A DNA stretch of 64,000 nucleotides from Novosphingobium piscinae (GTDB lineage Bacteria > Pseudomonadota > Alphaproteobacteria > Sphingomonadales > Sphingomonadaceae): NCBI RefSeq assembly GCF_014230355.1, contig NZ_JACLAX010000007.1, positions 124,001 through 188,000 on the forward strand, read 5' to 3'. The position numbers and the translations under genes were made by a program. Positions 41,921 to 51,515 of the stretch are shown here, piece after piece; the first letter of the stretch is position 1; the number at the start of each line of letters is the position of its first letter. Below the pieces are notes generated by a model, which was given only the letters and a program-made list of their open reading frames with translations, made no database searches and had not been told where the DNA came from.

Positions 41921-42144
41921 GCGTCCGCTGCCCCTTGGCCGAGGCGGCGTGCCGGCCCCACTCATGGCAATGTGACGCGTCCGGTTCGCAGGCGCAAGCG
42001 CTTGAACCGTGGGGTTGACCAAGGCCGGGTGGCGCGGCCGGCCTGTCGCCCGCACTGCCCCGCACCGCCCGGCCGCTTCGCGGCGGCCGACCGGAGGCGT
42101 TCGGGAGGTTCAGCGCTGTTCGGGGCAGGGATGGCGCAGCGGGC

Positions 42145-42218
42145 TGGAGCGGGTGAAGGGAATCGAACCCTCGTCGTAAGCTTGGGAAGCTTCTGCTCTA
42201 CCATTGAGCTACACCCGC
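42145..42218 (-). tRNA. tRNA-Gly (CCC anticodon), CCA encoded
   Basis: On the minus strand the sequence folds into a full cloverleaf: acceptor GCGGGTG/CACCCGC, D-arm GCTC/GAGC, anticodon loop TTCCCAA giving CCC, T-arm GAGGG-TTCGATT-CCCTT, discriminator T and genome-encoded CCA. It reads GGG codons. Its 3' half matches the tRNA-like fragment at 28441-28478. Confidence 0.95.
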
Positions 42219-42389
42219 GGACCTGCCGGGCGCCAGGCCGAAGGCCAGGGCGCCGAACCGGTGGACCGCCCGATGGGCCGGCCGTTCCGCATGCGAGCGG
42301 CGCTTGCCATAATCACCGGCCGCTGGTCAACACAGTTGTGCCGCAGCGGCAACGCCGGGCGTCCCTGCGGTGCCGCTGCGGATGGTGGA

Positions 42390-44708
42390 TCAGAACTGGA
42401 AGCCGACCCGCGCCCCGACCACCCGGGCCGTCTGGCCGGCCGCCGGCAGGGCGCGCAGGCCGCCGTCGGGCTGTCCGGCGAAGGTGCTGGCGAGATAGGC
42501 CACCGGCGCCCGCGTCTTGGTCAGGTTGCGGACGAACAGCGACGCGGTCCAGGCCCCGTCCGGCGCGCGCACGCCCAGCCCGCCGTTGACGATGGCGTGC
42601 TCGCGGAAGCGGAACCGGGGGTCGGCGCGGGCCCCCAGCAGGATCTCGCTGCGGTAGACCACGTTGGCATTGACGAACAGCTCGAGCCCGTCCGAGACTT
42701 GGTGCCCATAGTCGCTCGACAGCGTGATCTTGTGCTTGGGGGCGTTGATCAGCTGGGTTCCGCCGAGCGGCAGGCCATCCTCACCGACGAAGCCGGCGGG
42801 GAAGCGGACATCGTTGAACTGGTAGCCGGCATTGATCGAGAAGCCCCGGGTGATCTGGCCGAACGCGGTCAGCTCGAAGCCCTTGGACACGATGCGGTCG
42901 ATGTTGAGCGGACGGGCGACCAGCGCCGTGCCGACGAAGACGTTCGCCTGGCTCTGGAAGTCGCGCAGCCGGGTGTAGAAGGCGTTGCCCGACAACTGCA
43001 GCCGCCCGATGCCCACCTTGGCGCCCAGCTCGAACGAATCGGACAGTTCGGGGTTCAGCTCGAACAGCGCGCCCGACGGGTCGGTGCCCGCCGCCGGGGG
43101 CTTGTAGCCGCGGGCGAAGGAAGCGAACAGGTTGACGTCGGGGTTGGGCATGTAGCTCAGGCCGATCCGGCCCGAGAGGTTGCCGTCGTTGATCTGCAGC
43201 GTCTGGCTCGGCCCGGGGGTGGCGCGGAACACCTGAACGCGGGTCGTGTTGCGGTAATCGTCATAGCGCAGGCCGCCGAACAGCTCGACCTGGTCGGTCA
43301 GGTTGATCGTCACGTCGGCAAAGGCGGCCATCGTCCGGTTGTTGGTAAACTCGCGGGTGAACGAGATCGGCACTGGGCAGACCGTGCCCGCGAAGGTGCA
43401 GACGCTGAAGCCGACGCGATCGGCCGGGGCCGTGGCGCCGAACACCGCCGGCTCGCCGATCGGGGTGCGGTCGAAGACATAGTCGGTGTAGAACAGGCCG
43501 CCGACCACGTCGAAGCCCGCGCCGACATAGTTCAGCCGCAGCTCCTGGCTGAAGCCGTTGGCATTTTCCGCGGTGCGCTCCTGCCGGGCTGCGGGCGCCG
43601 TGGTCAGGCGCGAGAAGTCGCGGCGGTTGACCAGAAACTCGCGGGCGCGGAACGCGGTGACCGACGTGAGCGAGAGGGCATCGGACAGCGAGACGTCCAC
43701 CACTGCCGACGCCGCCGACATCGTGGTCGACTGGTCGGTCGGCGCGTTCTCGCAGTACCATTCGGCCCGCTCGCTGATCACCGGCATGGCGCAGCCCGCC
43801 GGGTTGAGGAAGGCGGCGGTCGAGGCAGCTCCTCGGGTGCCGCCTGGTGCGCCGAACGGCGCGGTCGAGTTCGGCGCGATCGCCAGCGCGAAGAAGGTCT
43901 GGCCGCGGCTGTCGTTCTGGCCGTGCTCGCCAGTCAGGGTGATCTTGAGCGACTCGCTCGGCTCGAAGCGCAGCTTGGCGCGGACGCCGAAGTCGTCGAT
44001 CCGGTTGTCGAGCCCGGTGGTCGCGCTGCGCTGCAGGCCGGTCTCGCGGCGGAACTGGCCCGACACGCGCAAGGCCACGTTGCTCCCCAGCGGCACGTTC
44101 ATGCCCGCATTGACGATGACCTCGCCGAACTCGGCGCCGGCGGTTCCCTTGTCGGCGGCATCGATGCTGACATTGGCGGCGAACCGGTCGAACTCGGGAT
44201 TGCGCGTGGTGATGTTGAGCACGCCGGCCGAGGCGCCCTGGCCGAACAGGGTGCCCTGCGGCCCGCGCAGAACCTCAACCTGGGCCATGTCGAACAGCAC
44301 CGGGAAGTTGAGGTTGCCGATCGGCACCTGGTCGATCACCAGCGCGACCGATGGCGCCACCGAGGGGTTGAACACCCCGGTGCCGAAGCCGCGCAGCCGT
44401 CCGCCGCCGTTCGATTCCCCGCCGAAGGTCTGCGCGACCTCGAGCGCGGGAGTGATGCGCTGCAGATCGGTGACGTTGTAGATCTGGTCGCGCTTGAGCT
44501 GGTCGGCCGTGGCCACCGAGACCGCCAGCGGCACGTCGATCAGGTTCTCGACGCGCTTGCGCGCGGTGACGACGATGGCGTTCTCGTCTTCGAGGGCGGT
44601 GTCCTCCGCAGCCTGGGGCAGGGCGTCCTGGGCCATGGCAGCGGGGGTCCAGACCAGCGCGGCCACGGAAAGGCCGCCCAGCAGGCCGCCTCGCTTCAAT
44701 CGGGTCAT
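42390..44708 (-). CDS. TonB-dependent outer-membrane receptor
   Basis: The 772-residue receptor has a signal peptide ending PAAMAQ and a TonB-box-like AIVVTARKR. Its plug contains VEVLRGPQGTLFGQGASAGVLNITTRNP. A beta-barrel follows, ending GARVGFQF with the expected terminal Phe. It belongs to the iron-siderophore/FyuA-like family that sphingomonads have expanded for many substrates. It is single, with no adjacent transport or enzyme genes, so the ligand is unknown. GGGGAGGC precedes the start. Confidence 0.92.
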   Translation of the reverse strand: MTRLKRGGLLGGLSVAALVWTPAAMAQDALPQAAEDTALEDENAIVVTARKRVENLIDVPLAVSVATADQLKRDQIYNVTDLQRITPALEVAQTFGGESNGGGRLRGFGTGVFNPSVAPSVALVIDQVPIGNLNFPVLFDMAQVEVLRGPQGTLFGQGASAGVLNITTRNPEFDRFAANVSIDAADKGTAGAEFGEVIVNAGMNVPLGSNVALRVSGQFRRETGLQRSATTGLDNRIDDFGVRAKLRFEPSESLKITLTGEHGQNDSRGQTFFALAIAPNSTAPFGAPGGTRGAASTAAFLNPAGCAMPVISERAEWYCENAPTDQSTTMSAASAVVDVSLSDALSLTSVTAFRAREFLVNRRDFSRLTTAPAARQERTAENANGFSQELRLNYVGAGFDVVGGLFYTDYVFDRTPIGEPAVFGATAPADRVGFSVCTFAGTVCPVPISFTREFTNNRTMAAFADVTINLTDQVELFGGLRYDDYRNTTRVQVFRATPGPSQTLQINDGNLSGRIGLSYMPNPDVNLFASFARGYKPPAAGTDPSGALFELNPELSDSFELGAKVGIGRLQLSGNAFYTRLRDFQSQANVFVGTALVARPLNIDRIVSKGFELTAFGQITRGFSINAGYQFNDVRFPAGFVGEDGLPLGGTQLINAPKHKITLSSDYGHQVSDGLELFVNANVVYRSEILLGARADPRFRFREHAIVNGGLGVRAPDGAWTASLFVRNLTKTRAPVAYLASTFAGQPDGGLRALPAAGQTARVVGARVGFQF

Positions 44709-45139
44709 AGCAATGCCTCCCCATCTTATCCCGCGCAGCAGGGCGGGACGATGTTGTGTTCCTTGATGGGGCGGGATCTAGCCGCGCTGATGGATAATGG
44801 AAAATTCTTTGTTTTGAGTTCCAGCCATCCATCCTATGAATAATAAAACTAACAAAATGATTTTATATTTGGAGCAGGATGCGCTCGCGGAAAAGCTATG
44901 CAAAACATTTCTGTGCAAGTCCAGATTGTGTCAGTTTGTGTCTATAGGAACGAGGGGTTGGTCTTGGTCCTGGCCTAGGCTGTTTGCACCACCGGGACCC
45001 TGCGCGATGCCGGCAAGGGCACTTGCCATGCCCCCGCCCGCGCGCATAAGTCTGCGCTGCCGGGGTCAAGCAACCTCCCGGTCAGGCGCGAGCCCAAGTG
45101 TTGCCTTTCAGCAGTCCGCACTGGCGGATGGAAAGGTGC
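44709..45139. other. Divergent intergenic region between TonB receptor and chrA
   Basis: This 431-base gap has a clearly AT-rich block (about 44,790-44,900, with AATAATAAAACTAACAAAAT) that probably holds the receptor promoter on the minus strand. The remainder is ordinary GC-rich sequence leading to chrA. No small gene or conserved site was recognised. Confidence 0.5.
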
Positions 45140-46462
45140 ATGTCCGTGGCGACCAGCGAGGTGACCCCTCCCTCATTCGGTGAACTGGTCCGGGTTGCTG
45201 CCCGGATCGGCTGTCTCAGCTTCGGCGGTCCGGTTGGCCAGATCGCGCTGATGCACCGCGAGCTGGTCGAGGACCGCCGCTGGATCACCGAGGCGCAGTA
45301 CCTCCACGCGCTCAACTTCTGCCACCTGCTCCCCGGTCCCGAGGCGCAGCAGCTGGCGATCTGGATCGGCTGGCGGCTGCACGGGCTCAAGGGCGGTCTC
45401 GCCGCCGGGCTGCTGTTCGTGCTGCCCGGCGCACTGGTGATTCTGGCGCTGTCGATCCTCTACGGCTATGCCGCGCACCTCGCCTGGTTCGCCGCGCTGT
45501 TCCTCGGCATCAAGGCCGCGGTGCTGGCGATCGTGGTCCAGGCGCTGCTGCGGGTCGCAGGCCGGGCGCTCGATACCCCGGTCATGCGCGCCATCGCGCT
45601 GGCCGCCTTCCTCGCCCTGTTCGTGTTCGACTGGCCGTTTCCGCTGGTCGTGCTCGGCGCCGGGCTGATCGGCACGGGGCTTGCCGCCCGGCGTCCGGCG
45701 CTGCTCAACCTCAAGCCGCTCGGCGCGCCGCCGCCGCGCGCCCCGCGGCCCTGGGGCACGACGCTGCGTGCCGCGCTGGTCGGCGGCCTGCTCTGGGCGG
45801 CGCCGCTGGTCGTGGTGGTGGCGCTGCTCGGCCCCGATCACGTGCTGGCGCGGATCGGCCTGTTCTTCGCCAAGCTGGCGGTCGTGACCTTCGGCGGCGC
45901 CTATGCCGTGCTCGCCTATATGGCGCAGCAGGCGGTCGAGGGGTTCGGCTGGCTGACCCCGGGCGAGATGGCCGATGGCCTCGGCCTGGCCGAGACCACG
46001 CCGGGGCCGCTGATCATGGTCACGCAGTATGTCGGCTATCTCGCCGCGTTCCGCAGTCCGGCACCGTTCACCCCGCTCACCGCCGGAATCCTTGGCGCGG
46101 TCCTGACCACGTGGGTCACCTTCGCCCCGTGTTTCCTGTGGATCTTCGCGCTGGCGCCGTGGATCGAGCGGCTCGAGCATGCCCAGCGGCTGAAGGGTGG
46201 GCTGGCGGCGGTGACCGCGGCGGTGGTCGGGGTGATCGCCAGTCTTTCGCTGTGGTTCGCGCTGCACCTCCTGTTCGCCCGCACGGTTCCGGCCGGTCTG
46301 CCCGGCCTGGCCCTGACCCTGCCCGATCCGCGCAGCCTCGACTGGCGCGCCGCCCTGCTCGCAGGGCTCGCGGCCTGGCTGATCTTCCGGGTGCGCTGGA
46401 GCCTGCTGCGCGTGCTCGCGGCGAGCGCTGTGGGCGGCCTCGTTGTCGGCCAGCTGGCCTGA
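45140..46462 (+). CDS. chrA: Chromate transporter ChrA (CHR family)
   Basis: The 440-residue membrane protein consists of two homologous CHR domains. The first begins FGELVRVAARIGCLSFGGPVGQIALMHRELVED with HLLPGPEAQQLAIWIG. The second has FFAKLAVVTFGGAYAVLAYMAQQAVE with ETTPGPLIMVTQYVGY. The paired FGG and PGP motifs are the hallmark of long-chain CHR proteins, which export chromate. GAAAGG sits just ahead of the ATG at 45140. It stands alone, without chrB, so chromate resistance is plausible but not certain. Confidence 0.92.
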   Translation: MSVATSEVTPPSFGELVRVAARIGCLSFGGPVGQIALMHRELVEDRRWITEAQYLHALNFCHLLPGPEAQQLAIWIGWRLHGLKGGLAAGLLFVLPGALVILALSILYGYAAHLAWFAALFLGIKAAVLAIVVQALLRVAGRALDTPVMRAIALAAFLALFVFDWPFPLVVLGAGLIGTGLAARRPALLNLKPLGAPPPRAPRPWGTTLRAALVGGLLWAAPLVVVVALLGPDHVLARIGLFFAKLAVVTFGGAYAVLAYMAQQAVEGFGWLTPGEMADGLGLAETTPGPLIMVTQYVGYLAAFRSPAPFTPLTAGILGAVLTTWVTFAPCFLWIFALAPWIERLEHAQRLKGGLAAVTAAVVGVIASLSLWFALHLLFARTVPAGLPGLALTLPDPRSLDWRAALLAGLAAWLIFRVRWSLLRVLAASAVGGLVVGQLA

Positions 46463-46509
46463 TCCCCGTTCCGACAAGGAGATGACGCGATGGCCGACCT
46501 GTCCCGGCG

Positions 46510-47427
46510 CTAGCCGGGCGGGTCCTCCTCAGCTTCGGCGCAGGCCCGGCCGAGCACGTCAAGCAGCCAGCAGCCGGCCGGCCCGGGGGGGGCATCGCGC
46601 CGCCAGATCGCGCGCAGGGTATAGCTGGTCTGGCCCCATTCGGGCACGGCCAGCGCCACCAGCCGGCCATTGGCCAGGTCGCCCGCGATCATGTGGCGCG
46701 GCATGCCGCCCCAGCCGATCCCCTCGCGCAGCAGGGCGTGCTTGGCGCCGAGATCACCCAGCCGCCAGCTGCGCGCGCCGAACACCGCGAAATCCTCCCC
46801 GGCGGTCCGGGCCGACCGGTCGGTCAGGACCAGCTGACGGTAGCGCCGCGCCATGCCGGGCGGGATCTCGGTCAGCCGGGCGAGGGGGTGGCCCGGCGCC
46901 GCGACCGGGACCAGCGTCACCGCGCCGACCCGGCGCAGGTGGAGGTCGGGGTGGTCGGCCAGCATGTCCCCGGCCAGGCCGATCCGGGCGCGCCCGGTCA
47001 CCACCATCTCGCCCACCGCGCCCAGGCTCTCGACATGGAGGCGCAGGTCGACCGTGGGGAAGGCGCTCTGGAACTCGCGCAGCACCGCAGCCAGCCGGTC
47101 CTGCGGCATCATCACGTCGACCACCACGGTCAGCTCGCTTTCCAGCCCCTGGTTGAGCGCGCGGATCCCGCTGACCAGCGCGTCGACCTCGTCGCTGACC
47201 CCGCGGGCATGGCCCAGCACGGTGCGCCCGGCTTCGGTCAGCACCGGCCGGCGCGAACCCGCGCGGTCAAACAGCGCGACGCCAAGCTGGGCCTCGAGCG
47301 TGGTGACCGCATAGCTGACCACCGAGACCGCCCGGCCCAGCCGCCGGGCGGCGCGGCTGAAGCTGCCCTCCTCGACAATGGCGAGGAACACGGCGAGGTG
47401 ATCGAGCGAGGGCCGGCCGACCTCCAT
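46510..47427 (-). CDS. LysR-family transcriptional regulator
   Basis: The 305-residue protein has the N-terminal LysR winged helix (LDHLAVFLAIVEEGSFSRAARRLGRAVSVVSYAVTTLE) and a periplasmic-binding-protein-like effector domain. It is divergent from the pirin gene with 120 bases between. That gap contains two TTATTGG repeats (47444-47450 and 47476-47482), 32 bases apart, which may be its binding half-sites. It most likely controls the pirin gene and itself. Confidence 0.92.
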   Translation of the reverse strand: MEVGRPSLDHLAVFLAIVEEGSFSRAARRLGRAVSVVSYAVTTLEAQLGVALFDRAGSRRPVLTEAGRTVLGHARGVSDEVDALVSGIRALNQGLESELTVVVDVMMPQDRLAAVLREFQSAFPTVDLRLHVESLGAVGEMVVTGRARIGLAGDMLADHPDLHLRRVGAVTLVPVAAPGHPLARLTEIPPGMARRYRQLVLTDRSARTAGEDFAVFGARSWRLGDLGAKHALLREGIGWGGMPRHMIAGDLANGRLVALAVPEWGQTSYTLRAIWRRDAPPGPAGCWLLDVLGRACAEAEEDPPG

Positions 47428-47547
47428 GCTCCAGACTTTCGATTTATTGGAACATTTCGACGCGTTTTATCCCACTTATTGGGTAGTCAAGCAAGGGCTA
47501 GAAAGGGTGCAGCCGCGGGGCCGCCGTCCCCGCCCAGGAGAACTGCC

Positions 47548-48282
47548 ATGACCACGACCGCTGCTCCCACCCTTGCCACCCCGACCATCGAGCTGCGCCC
47601 CTTCGCGACCCTCGGCGCGGCCAACCATGGCTGGCTCGATGCCCATCACCACTTCTCCTTTGCCGACTACCACGATCCCGACCGGGTGCAGTGGGGAGCG
47701 CTGCGGGTGTGGAACGATGACGCCATCGCCCCGCGCTCGGGCTTTCCGCCGCACCCCCACCGCGACATGGAGATCGTCACCTATGTCCGCCAGGGTGCGA
47801 TCTCGCACCGCGACAGCCTCGGCAACGAGGGCCGCACCGTCGCCGGTGATGTCCAGGTGATGTCGGCCGGGACCGGGATCACCCACGCCGAATACAACCT
47901 CGAGGACGAGGAGACCCGGCTGTTCCAGATCTGGATCCTGCCCGATGCCCGCGGCCACACGCCCAGCTGGGGCACCCGGCCGTTCCCGCGCGACGACCGC
48001 GCCGGCGGCTTCGTCATCCTCGCCTCGGGCATGCCCGGCGACGCGGACGCGCTGCGCATCAATGCCCGGGCGCGCGTTGCCGGGGCGCTGGTCAAGGCCG
48101 GCGATACCGTGCGCTACAGCCTTGCGCCCGAGCGCCACGCCTATCTCGTCCCGGCCTCCGGGCGGGTGCGGATCGGCACAGTCGAGGCCGCGGCCCGCGA
48201 CGGCGTGGCGATCACCGGGGTCGAGACGATCGAGGTGACCGCGCTCGAGGACGCCGAGCTGGTCCTCGTCGACGCGCTCTGA
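47548..48282 (+). CDS. Pirin family protein (YhaK/quercetinase-like bicupin)
   Basis: The 244-residue protein carries the pirin metal-site pattern FPPHPHRDMEIVTYVRQG with the later VMSAGTGITHAEYN, giving the His-His-Glu-His set of the N-terminal cupin. The short C-terminal cupin is present. Related pirins act as quercetin 2,3-dioxygenases or redox sensors; this one's activity is not established. The ATG at 47548 follows CCAGGAGAA. The divergent LysR gene is its probable regulator. Confidence 0.92.
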   Translation: MTTTAAPTLATPTIELRPFATLGAANHGWLDAHHHFSFADYHDPDRVQWGALRVWNDDAIAPRSGFPPHPHRDMEIVTYVRQGAISHRDSLGNEGRTVAGDVQVMSAGTGITHAEYNLEDEETRLFQIWILPDARGHTPSWGTRPFPRDDRAGGFVILASGMPGDADALRINARARVAGALVKAGDTVRYSLAPERHAYLVPASGRVRIGTVEAAARDGVAITGVETIEVTALEDAELVLVDAL

Positions 48283-48379
48283 GGGCGGCGGCCCGCTCCC
48301 CCCGGTCCGGGCCGTGGTCCGGGCGGGGGGCGGGCCGGTGCCGCTTTCCCGCCGGTGGAAACGATCCTAGGGTGCGGGG

Positions 48380-48796
48380 ATGCGCCAGCTCTCCACCACG
48401 CTCGTCTTCGCCACCCGCGGGCGCGGCTTCACCGAGATCACCGGCGAGGTCTGCGCCTGGGTGGCCGCTTCGGGCCTTGCCGAGGGGCTCCTGACGCTGC
48501 TCGTCCGTCATACCTCGGCCTCGCTGCTGATCCAGGAGAACGCCGCGCCCGAGGTCCGCGCCGATCTGGCGCGCTGGCTCGACCGGCTCGCCCCCGAAGG
48601 ACCGGGCTATGTCCATGACGACGAGGGGCCCGACGACATGCCGGCGCACCTGCGCAGTGTCCTGACCGGCGTGACCCTGTCGCTTCCGGTCCTGGCCGGA
48701 CGGCCGCGGCTGGGCAGCTGGCAAGGTATCTGGCTGGCCGAGCACCGCCGGGCTCCGCACCGCCGCGAGGTGGCGCTCCACCTGATCGGGGCGTGA
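48380..48796 (+). CDS. YjbQ family protein (secondary thiamine-phosphate synthase-like)
   Basis: The 138-residue protein matches the UPF0047/YjbQ family, with GFTEITGEVCAWV, TLLVRHTSASLLIQENA, DDEGPDDMPAHLRSVLTGVTLSLPV and GTWQGI-like GSWQGIWLAEHR. Some members show weak thiamine-phosphate synthase activity in vitro; the physiological role is open. The gene follows pirin by about 100 bases. The length is typical. Confidence 0.92.
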   Translation: MRQLSTTLVFATRGRGFTEITGEVCAWVAASGLAEGLLTLLVRHTSASLLIQENAAPEVRADLARWLDRLAPEGPGYVHDDEGPDDMPAHLRSVLTGVTLSLPVLAGRPRLGSWQGIWLAEHRRAPHRREVALHLIGA

Positions 48797-48845
48797 CAAG
48801 GCCGGGGGGCGGGCCTAAGGTCCGATGCGAGGGAGAGCCTCGCCG

Positions 48846-49622
48846 ATGACCCCTGCCGACAGCCTTGCCCGCGATCCCGCGTCCGGTCAGCCGGCGAGAT
48901 CGGACGCGGCGCCGCGCGGCGGCATGCTGGTGCGGCGCCATCGCCTGTCGACGCGGCTGTGGCACTGGCTCAACCTGGTCACGCTGACGATCATGCTGAT
49001 GAGCGGGCTGATGATCTTCAATGCCCATCCGCGGCTCTACTGGGGGGCCTACGGGGCCAACCGCGATCACGCCTGGTTGCAGCTGCCGCGCTTCCCCGGC
49101 TGGGCCACCCTGCCATCCAGCTACAGCCTGGCCGATGCCCGGATCTGGCACCTGGCCTTTGCCTGGGTGCTGGCGCTCGCGTTGCTGGGCTATCTGCTGC
49201 GCTCGCTGCGCAACGGGCATATCCGCCGCGATCTGCACATCACGGCAGCCGAATGGCGCCCCGCCCACCTGTGGCGCGATGTGGTCGACCATGCCCGGCT
49301 GCGGTTTCCTGCCGGCGCGGCGGCGCTGCGCTACAACGTGCTGCAGAAGCTGGCCTACTGCGGGGTGCTGTTCGGCCTGCTGCCGTTGGTGATCCTGACC
49401 GGGCTGACCATGTCGCCCGGCCTCAATGCCGCACTGCCGTGGCTGCTTGACCTGTTCGGCGGGCGCCAGTCGGCGCGCTCGCTGCACTTTCTCGCCGCGG
49501 CCGGGCTGGTCCTGTTCGCGCTGGTCCACGTCACCATGGTGGTCCTGGCCGGTCCGGTCAACGAGCTCCGGTCGATGATCACCGGCTGGTACCGCCTGCC
49601 GCGCGAGCGCAGCCATGACTGA
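48846..49622 (+). CDS. Membrane cytochrome b subunit for molybdopterin oxidoreductase
   Basis: The 258-residue protein has four membrane helices of the formate-dehydrogenase-gamma/hydrogenase cytochrome b type. His residues lie in RLWHWLN, IWHLAF and LHFLAA plus LVHVTM, suited to two b hemes. It overlaps the next gene by 8 bases, so the two products probably form a complex that passes electrons from quinol to a periplasmic molybdenum enzyme or the reverse. The start at 48846 follows a GGGAGAG stretch. Confidence 0.88.
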   Translation: MTPADSLARDPASGQPARSDAAPRGGMLVRRHRLSTRLWHWLNLVTLTIMLMSGLMIFNAHPRLYWGAYGANRDHAWLQLPRFPGWATLPSSYSLADARIWHLAFAWVLALALLGYLLRSLRNGHIRRDLHITAAEWRPAHLWRDVVDHARLRFPAGAAALRYNVLQKLAYCGVLFGLLPLVILTGLTMSPGLNAALPWLLDLFGGRQSARSLHFLAAAGLVLFALVHVTMVVLAGPVNELRSMITGWYRLPRERSHD

Positions 49623-50379
49623 GCCGGTCAGCCGCCGCGCGCTGCTGGGCACTGTCGCTGCCGGGGCCGGCGGGCTGCTGCTGGCGGGGTGCGACCGGGT
49701 CAACCGGTCCCCCGCCGCCCGGGCCCTGCTGCAGAGTGCCGAACAGGCGCACCTCGCCAGCCAGCGCCTGCTCGGCGGCCAGGCGCTGGCGCCCGAGTTC
49801 ACGCGGGCCGACCTCTCGCCCGATTTCCGCGCCAATGGCAACCACCAGGCCAACGGCAATCCCGACTGGGTGCGCCATCGCGAGAGCGGCTTCGCCGACT
49901 GGCGCCTGCGCCTTGACGGGCTGGTGCTGCGCCCGCTCGAGCTTTCGCTCGAGGCGCTGCGCGCGCTGCCGCAGCGCCGCCAGATCACCCGGCACGACTG
50001 CGTCGAGGGCTGGAGCGCGATCGGCGAATGGGCCGGCCCCCAGCTCGGCACGATCCTGCGCGCCGCGACGCTGTTGCCGGCGGCGCGCTATCTGGTGTTC
50101 CACTGCGCCGATTCGTTCGGCCCCGTGCCCTATTACGAATCGATCGACCTGATCGATGCGTTCCACCCGCAGACCATCCTCGCCCTGGCCATGAACGGGC
50201 AGCCGCTGCCGGTCCGCCACGGCGCCCCGGCGCGGCTGCGGGTCGAGCGGCAGCTCGGCTACAAGCAGGCCAAGTACGTCATGCGGATCGAGGCCCGCGC
50301 CACCCTTGCCGGGCTCTACGGCGGCAAGGGTGGCTACTGGGAAGATCGCAAGGACTATGCCTGGTATGCGGGGATCTGA
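49615..50379 (+). CDS. Exported molybdopterin-dependent oxidoreductase, Tat lipoprotein type
   Basis: The 254-residue protein has a Tat motif (SRRALLG) followed by a lipobox LLAGC at residues 22-26, so it is probably folded before export and anchored by lipid. The sulphite-oxidase-fold domain shows HDCVEGWSAIGEWAG, with the Cys that binds molybdenum, then FHCADSFGPVPYYESIDL. It pairs with the cytochrome b gene upstream. It resembles MsrP-type enzymes in fold but is shorter and its substrate is unknown. Confidence 0.88.
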   Translation: MTEPVSRRALLGTVAAGAGGLLLAGCDRVNRSPAARALLQSAEQAHLASQRLLGGQALAPEFTRADLSPDFRANGNHQANGNPDWVRHRESGFADWRLRLDGLVLRPLELSLEALRALPQRRQITRHDCVEGWSAIGEWAGPQLGTILRAATLLPAARYLVFHCADSFGPVPYYESIDLIDAFHPQTILALAMNGQPLPVRHGAPARLRVERQLGYKQAKYVMRIEARATLAGLYGGKGGYWEDRKDYAWYAGI

Positions 50380-50437
50380 TTAACCACCCGACAAGCCGCG
50401 TCCGCTAGGCAGCGGACCACAGGGAGTCCCGCCACGC

Positions 50438-51436
50438 ATGCCCGTTCTCGTCACCGGCGCCGCCGGGTTCATCGGTTTCAGCCTGATCCGTGCGCTGGTC
50501 GCGCGGGGCGATTGCGTGATCGGGGTCGACAACTGCAACGCCTACTACGACCCCGCGCTCAAGCAGGCGCGGCTGGCCGTGCTGGCGGCCGAGGCGGGAG
50601 ACCGCTTCACCTTCGTCCCGCACGATTTCGCCGACCATCCCGGGCTGGTCGCCGCGCTGGCTCCCTACGAGTTCGACGCGATCGTCCACCTCGGCGCCCA
50701 GGCCGGGGTGCGCTATTCGCTCGAGAACCCGCATGCCTATGTCCAGTCCAACCTGGTCGGGCATCTCAATCTGCTCGAGATCGGCCGCCACCGCCGGGTA
50801 CGGCACCTGGTCTATGCCAGCTCCTCGTCGGTCTATGGCGGCAATGCCAAGCTGCCCTTCGCGGTCGAGGACCGCGCCGACCACCCGGTCTCGCTCTACG
50901 CCGCGACCAAGCGCGCCGACGAACTGATGAGCGAGACCTACGCCCATCTCTACCGCCTGCCGCAGACCGGGCTGCGCTTCTTCACGGTCTATGGCCCGTG
51001 GGGCCGGCCCGACATGATGCTGTGGATCTTCACCCGCAAGCTGTTCGCCGGCGAGGCGCTGCCGGTGTTCAACGCGGGCGAGATGTACCGCGACTTCACC
51101 TATATCGACGACATCGTCGCCGGGGTGGTGGCCAGCCTCGACAATCCCCCATCCGATGATGGCCTGCCCAAGCCCGGCGGGAGCGTGAAGCCGCACCGGC
51201 TCTACAACATCGGCAACCACCGCGCGGAACATCTGATGACGGTGATCGGGCTGCTCGAGAAGGCCACCGGGATCACCGCGCGGCTCGACCTCCAGCCGAT
51301 GCAGGCCGGCGACGTGCCGCGGACCTGCGCCGATATCTCGGCCATCGCGGCCGACCTGGGCTATGCGCCGACGACCTCCATCGACGTCGGGGTGCCGCGC
51401 TTCGTGGAATGGTATCGCGAATACCACGGGGTTTAG
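50438..51436 (+). CDS. NAD-dependent nucleotide-sugar epimerase (UDP-glucuronate 4-epimerase-like)
   Basis: The 332-residue extended SDR has VLVTGAAGFIGFSL (NAD motif), YASSSSVYGGN (catalytic Ser), YAATKRADELM (Tyr-x3-Lys) and FFTVYGPWGRPDMM. The NAYYDPALKQARL segment is typical of UDP-glucuronate 4-epimerases. It probably supplies UDP-galacturonate for capsule or lipid glycan synthesis. No glycosyltransferase genes are adjacent. GGGAGT precedes the ATG. Confidence 0.9.
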   Translation: MPVLVTGAAGFIGFSLIRALVARGDCVIGVDNCNAYYDPALKQARLAVLAAEAGDRFTFVPHDFADHPGLVAALAPYEFDAIVHLGAQAGVRYSLENPHAYVQSNLVGHLNLLEIGRHRRVRHLVYASSSSVYGGNAKLPFAVEDRADHPVSLYAATKRADELMSETYAHLYRLPQTGLRFFTVYGPWGRPDMMLWIFTRKLFAGEALPVFNAGEMYRDFTYIDDIVAGVVASLDNPPSDDGLPKPGGSVKPHRLYNIGNHRAEHLMTVIGLLEKATGITARLDLQPMQAGDVPRTCADISAIAADLGYAPTTSIDVGVPRFVEWYREYHGV

Positions 51437-51515
51437 TGCCCGGCCCCATCCCACCGGGGCATAACCCTGCCGCCCCCGCTTGCCCCTGCCGCCGCCATCG
51501 GGAATCACGTCCCGC

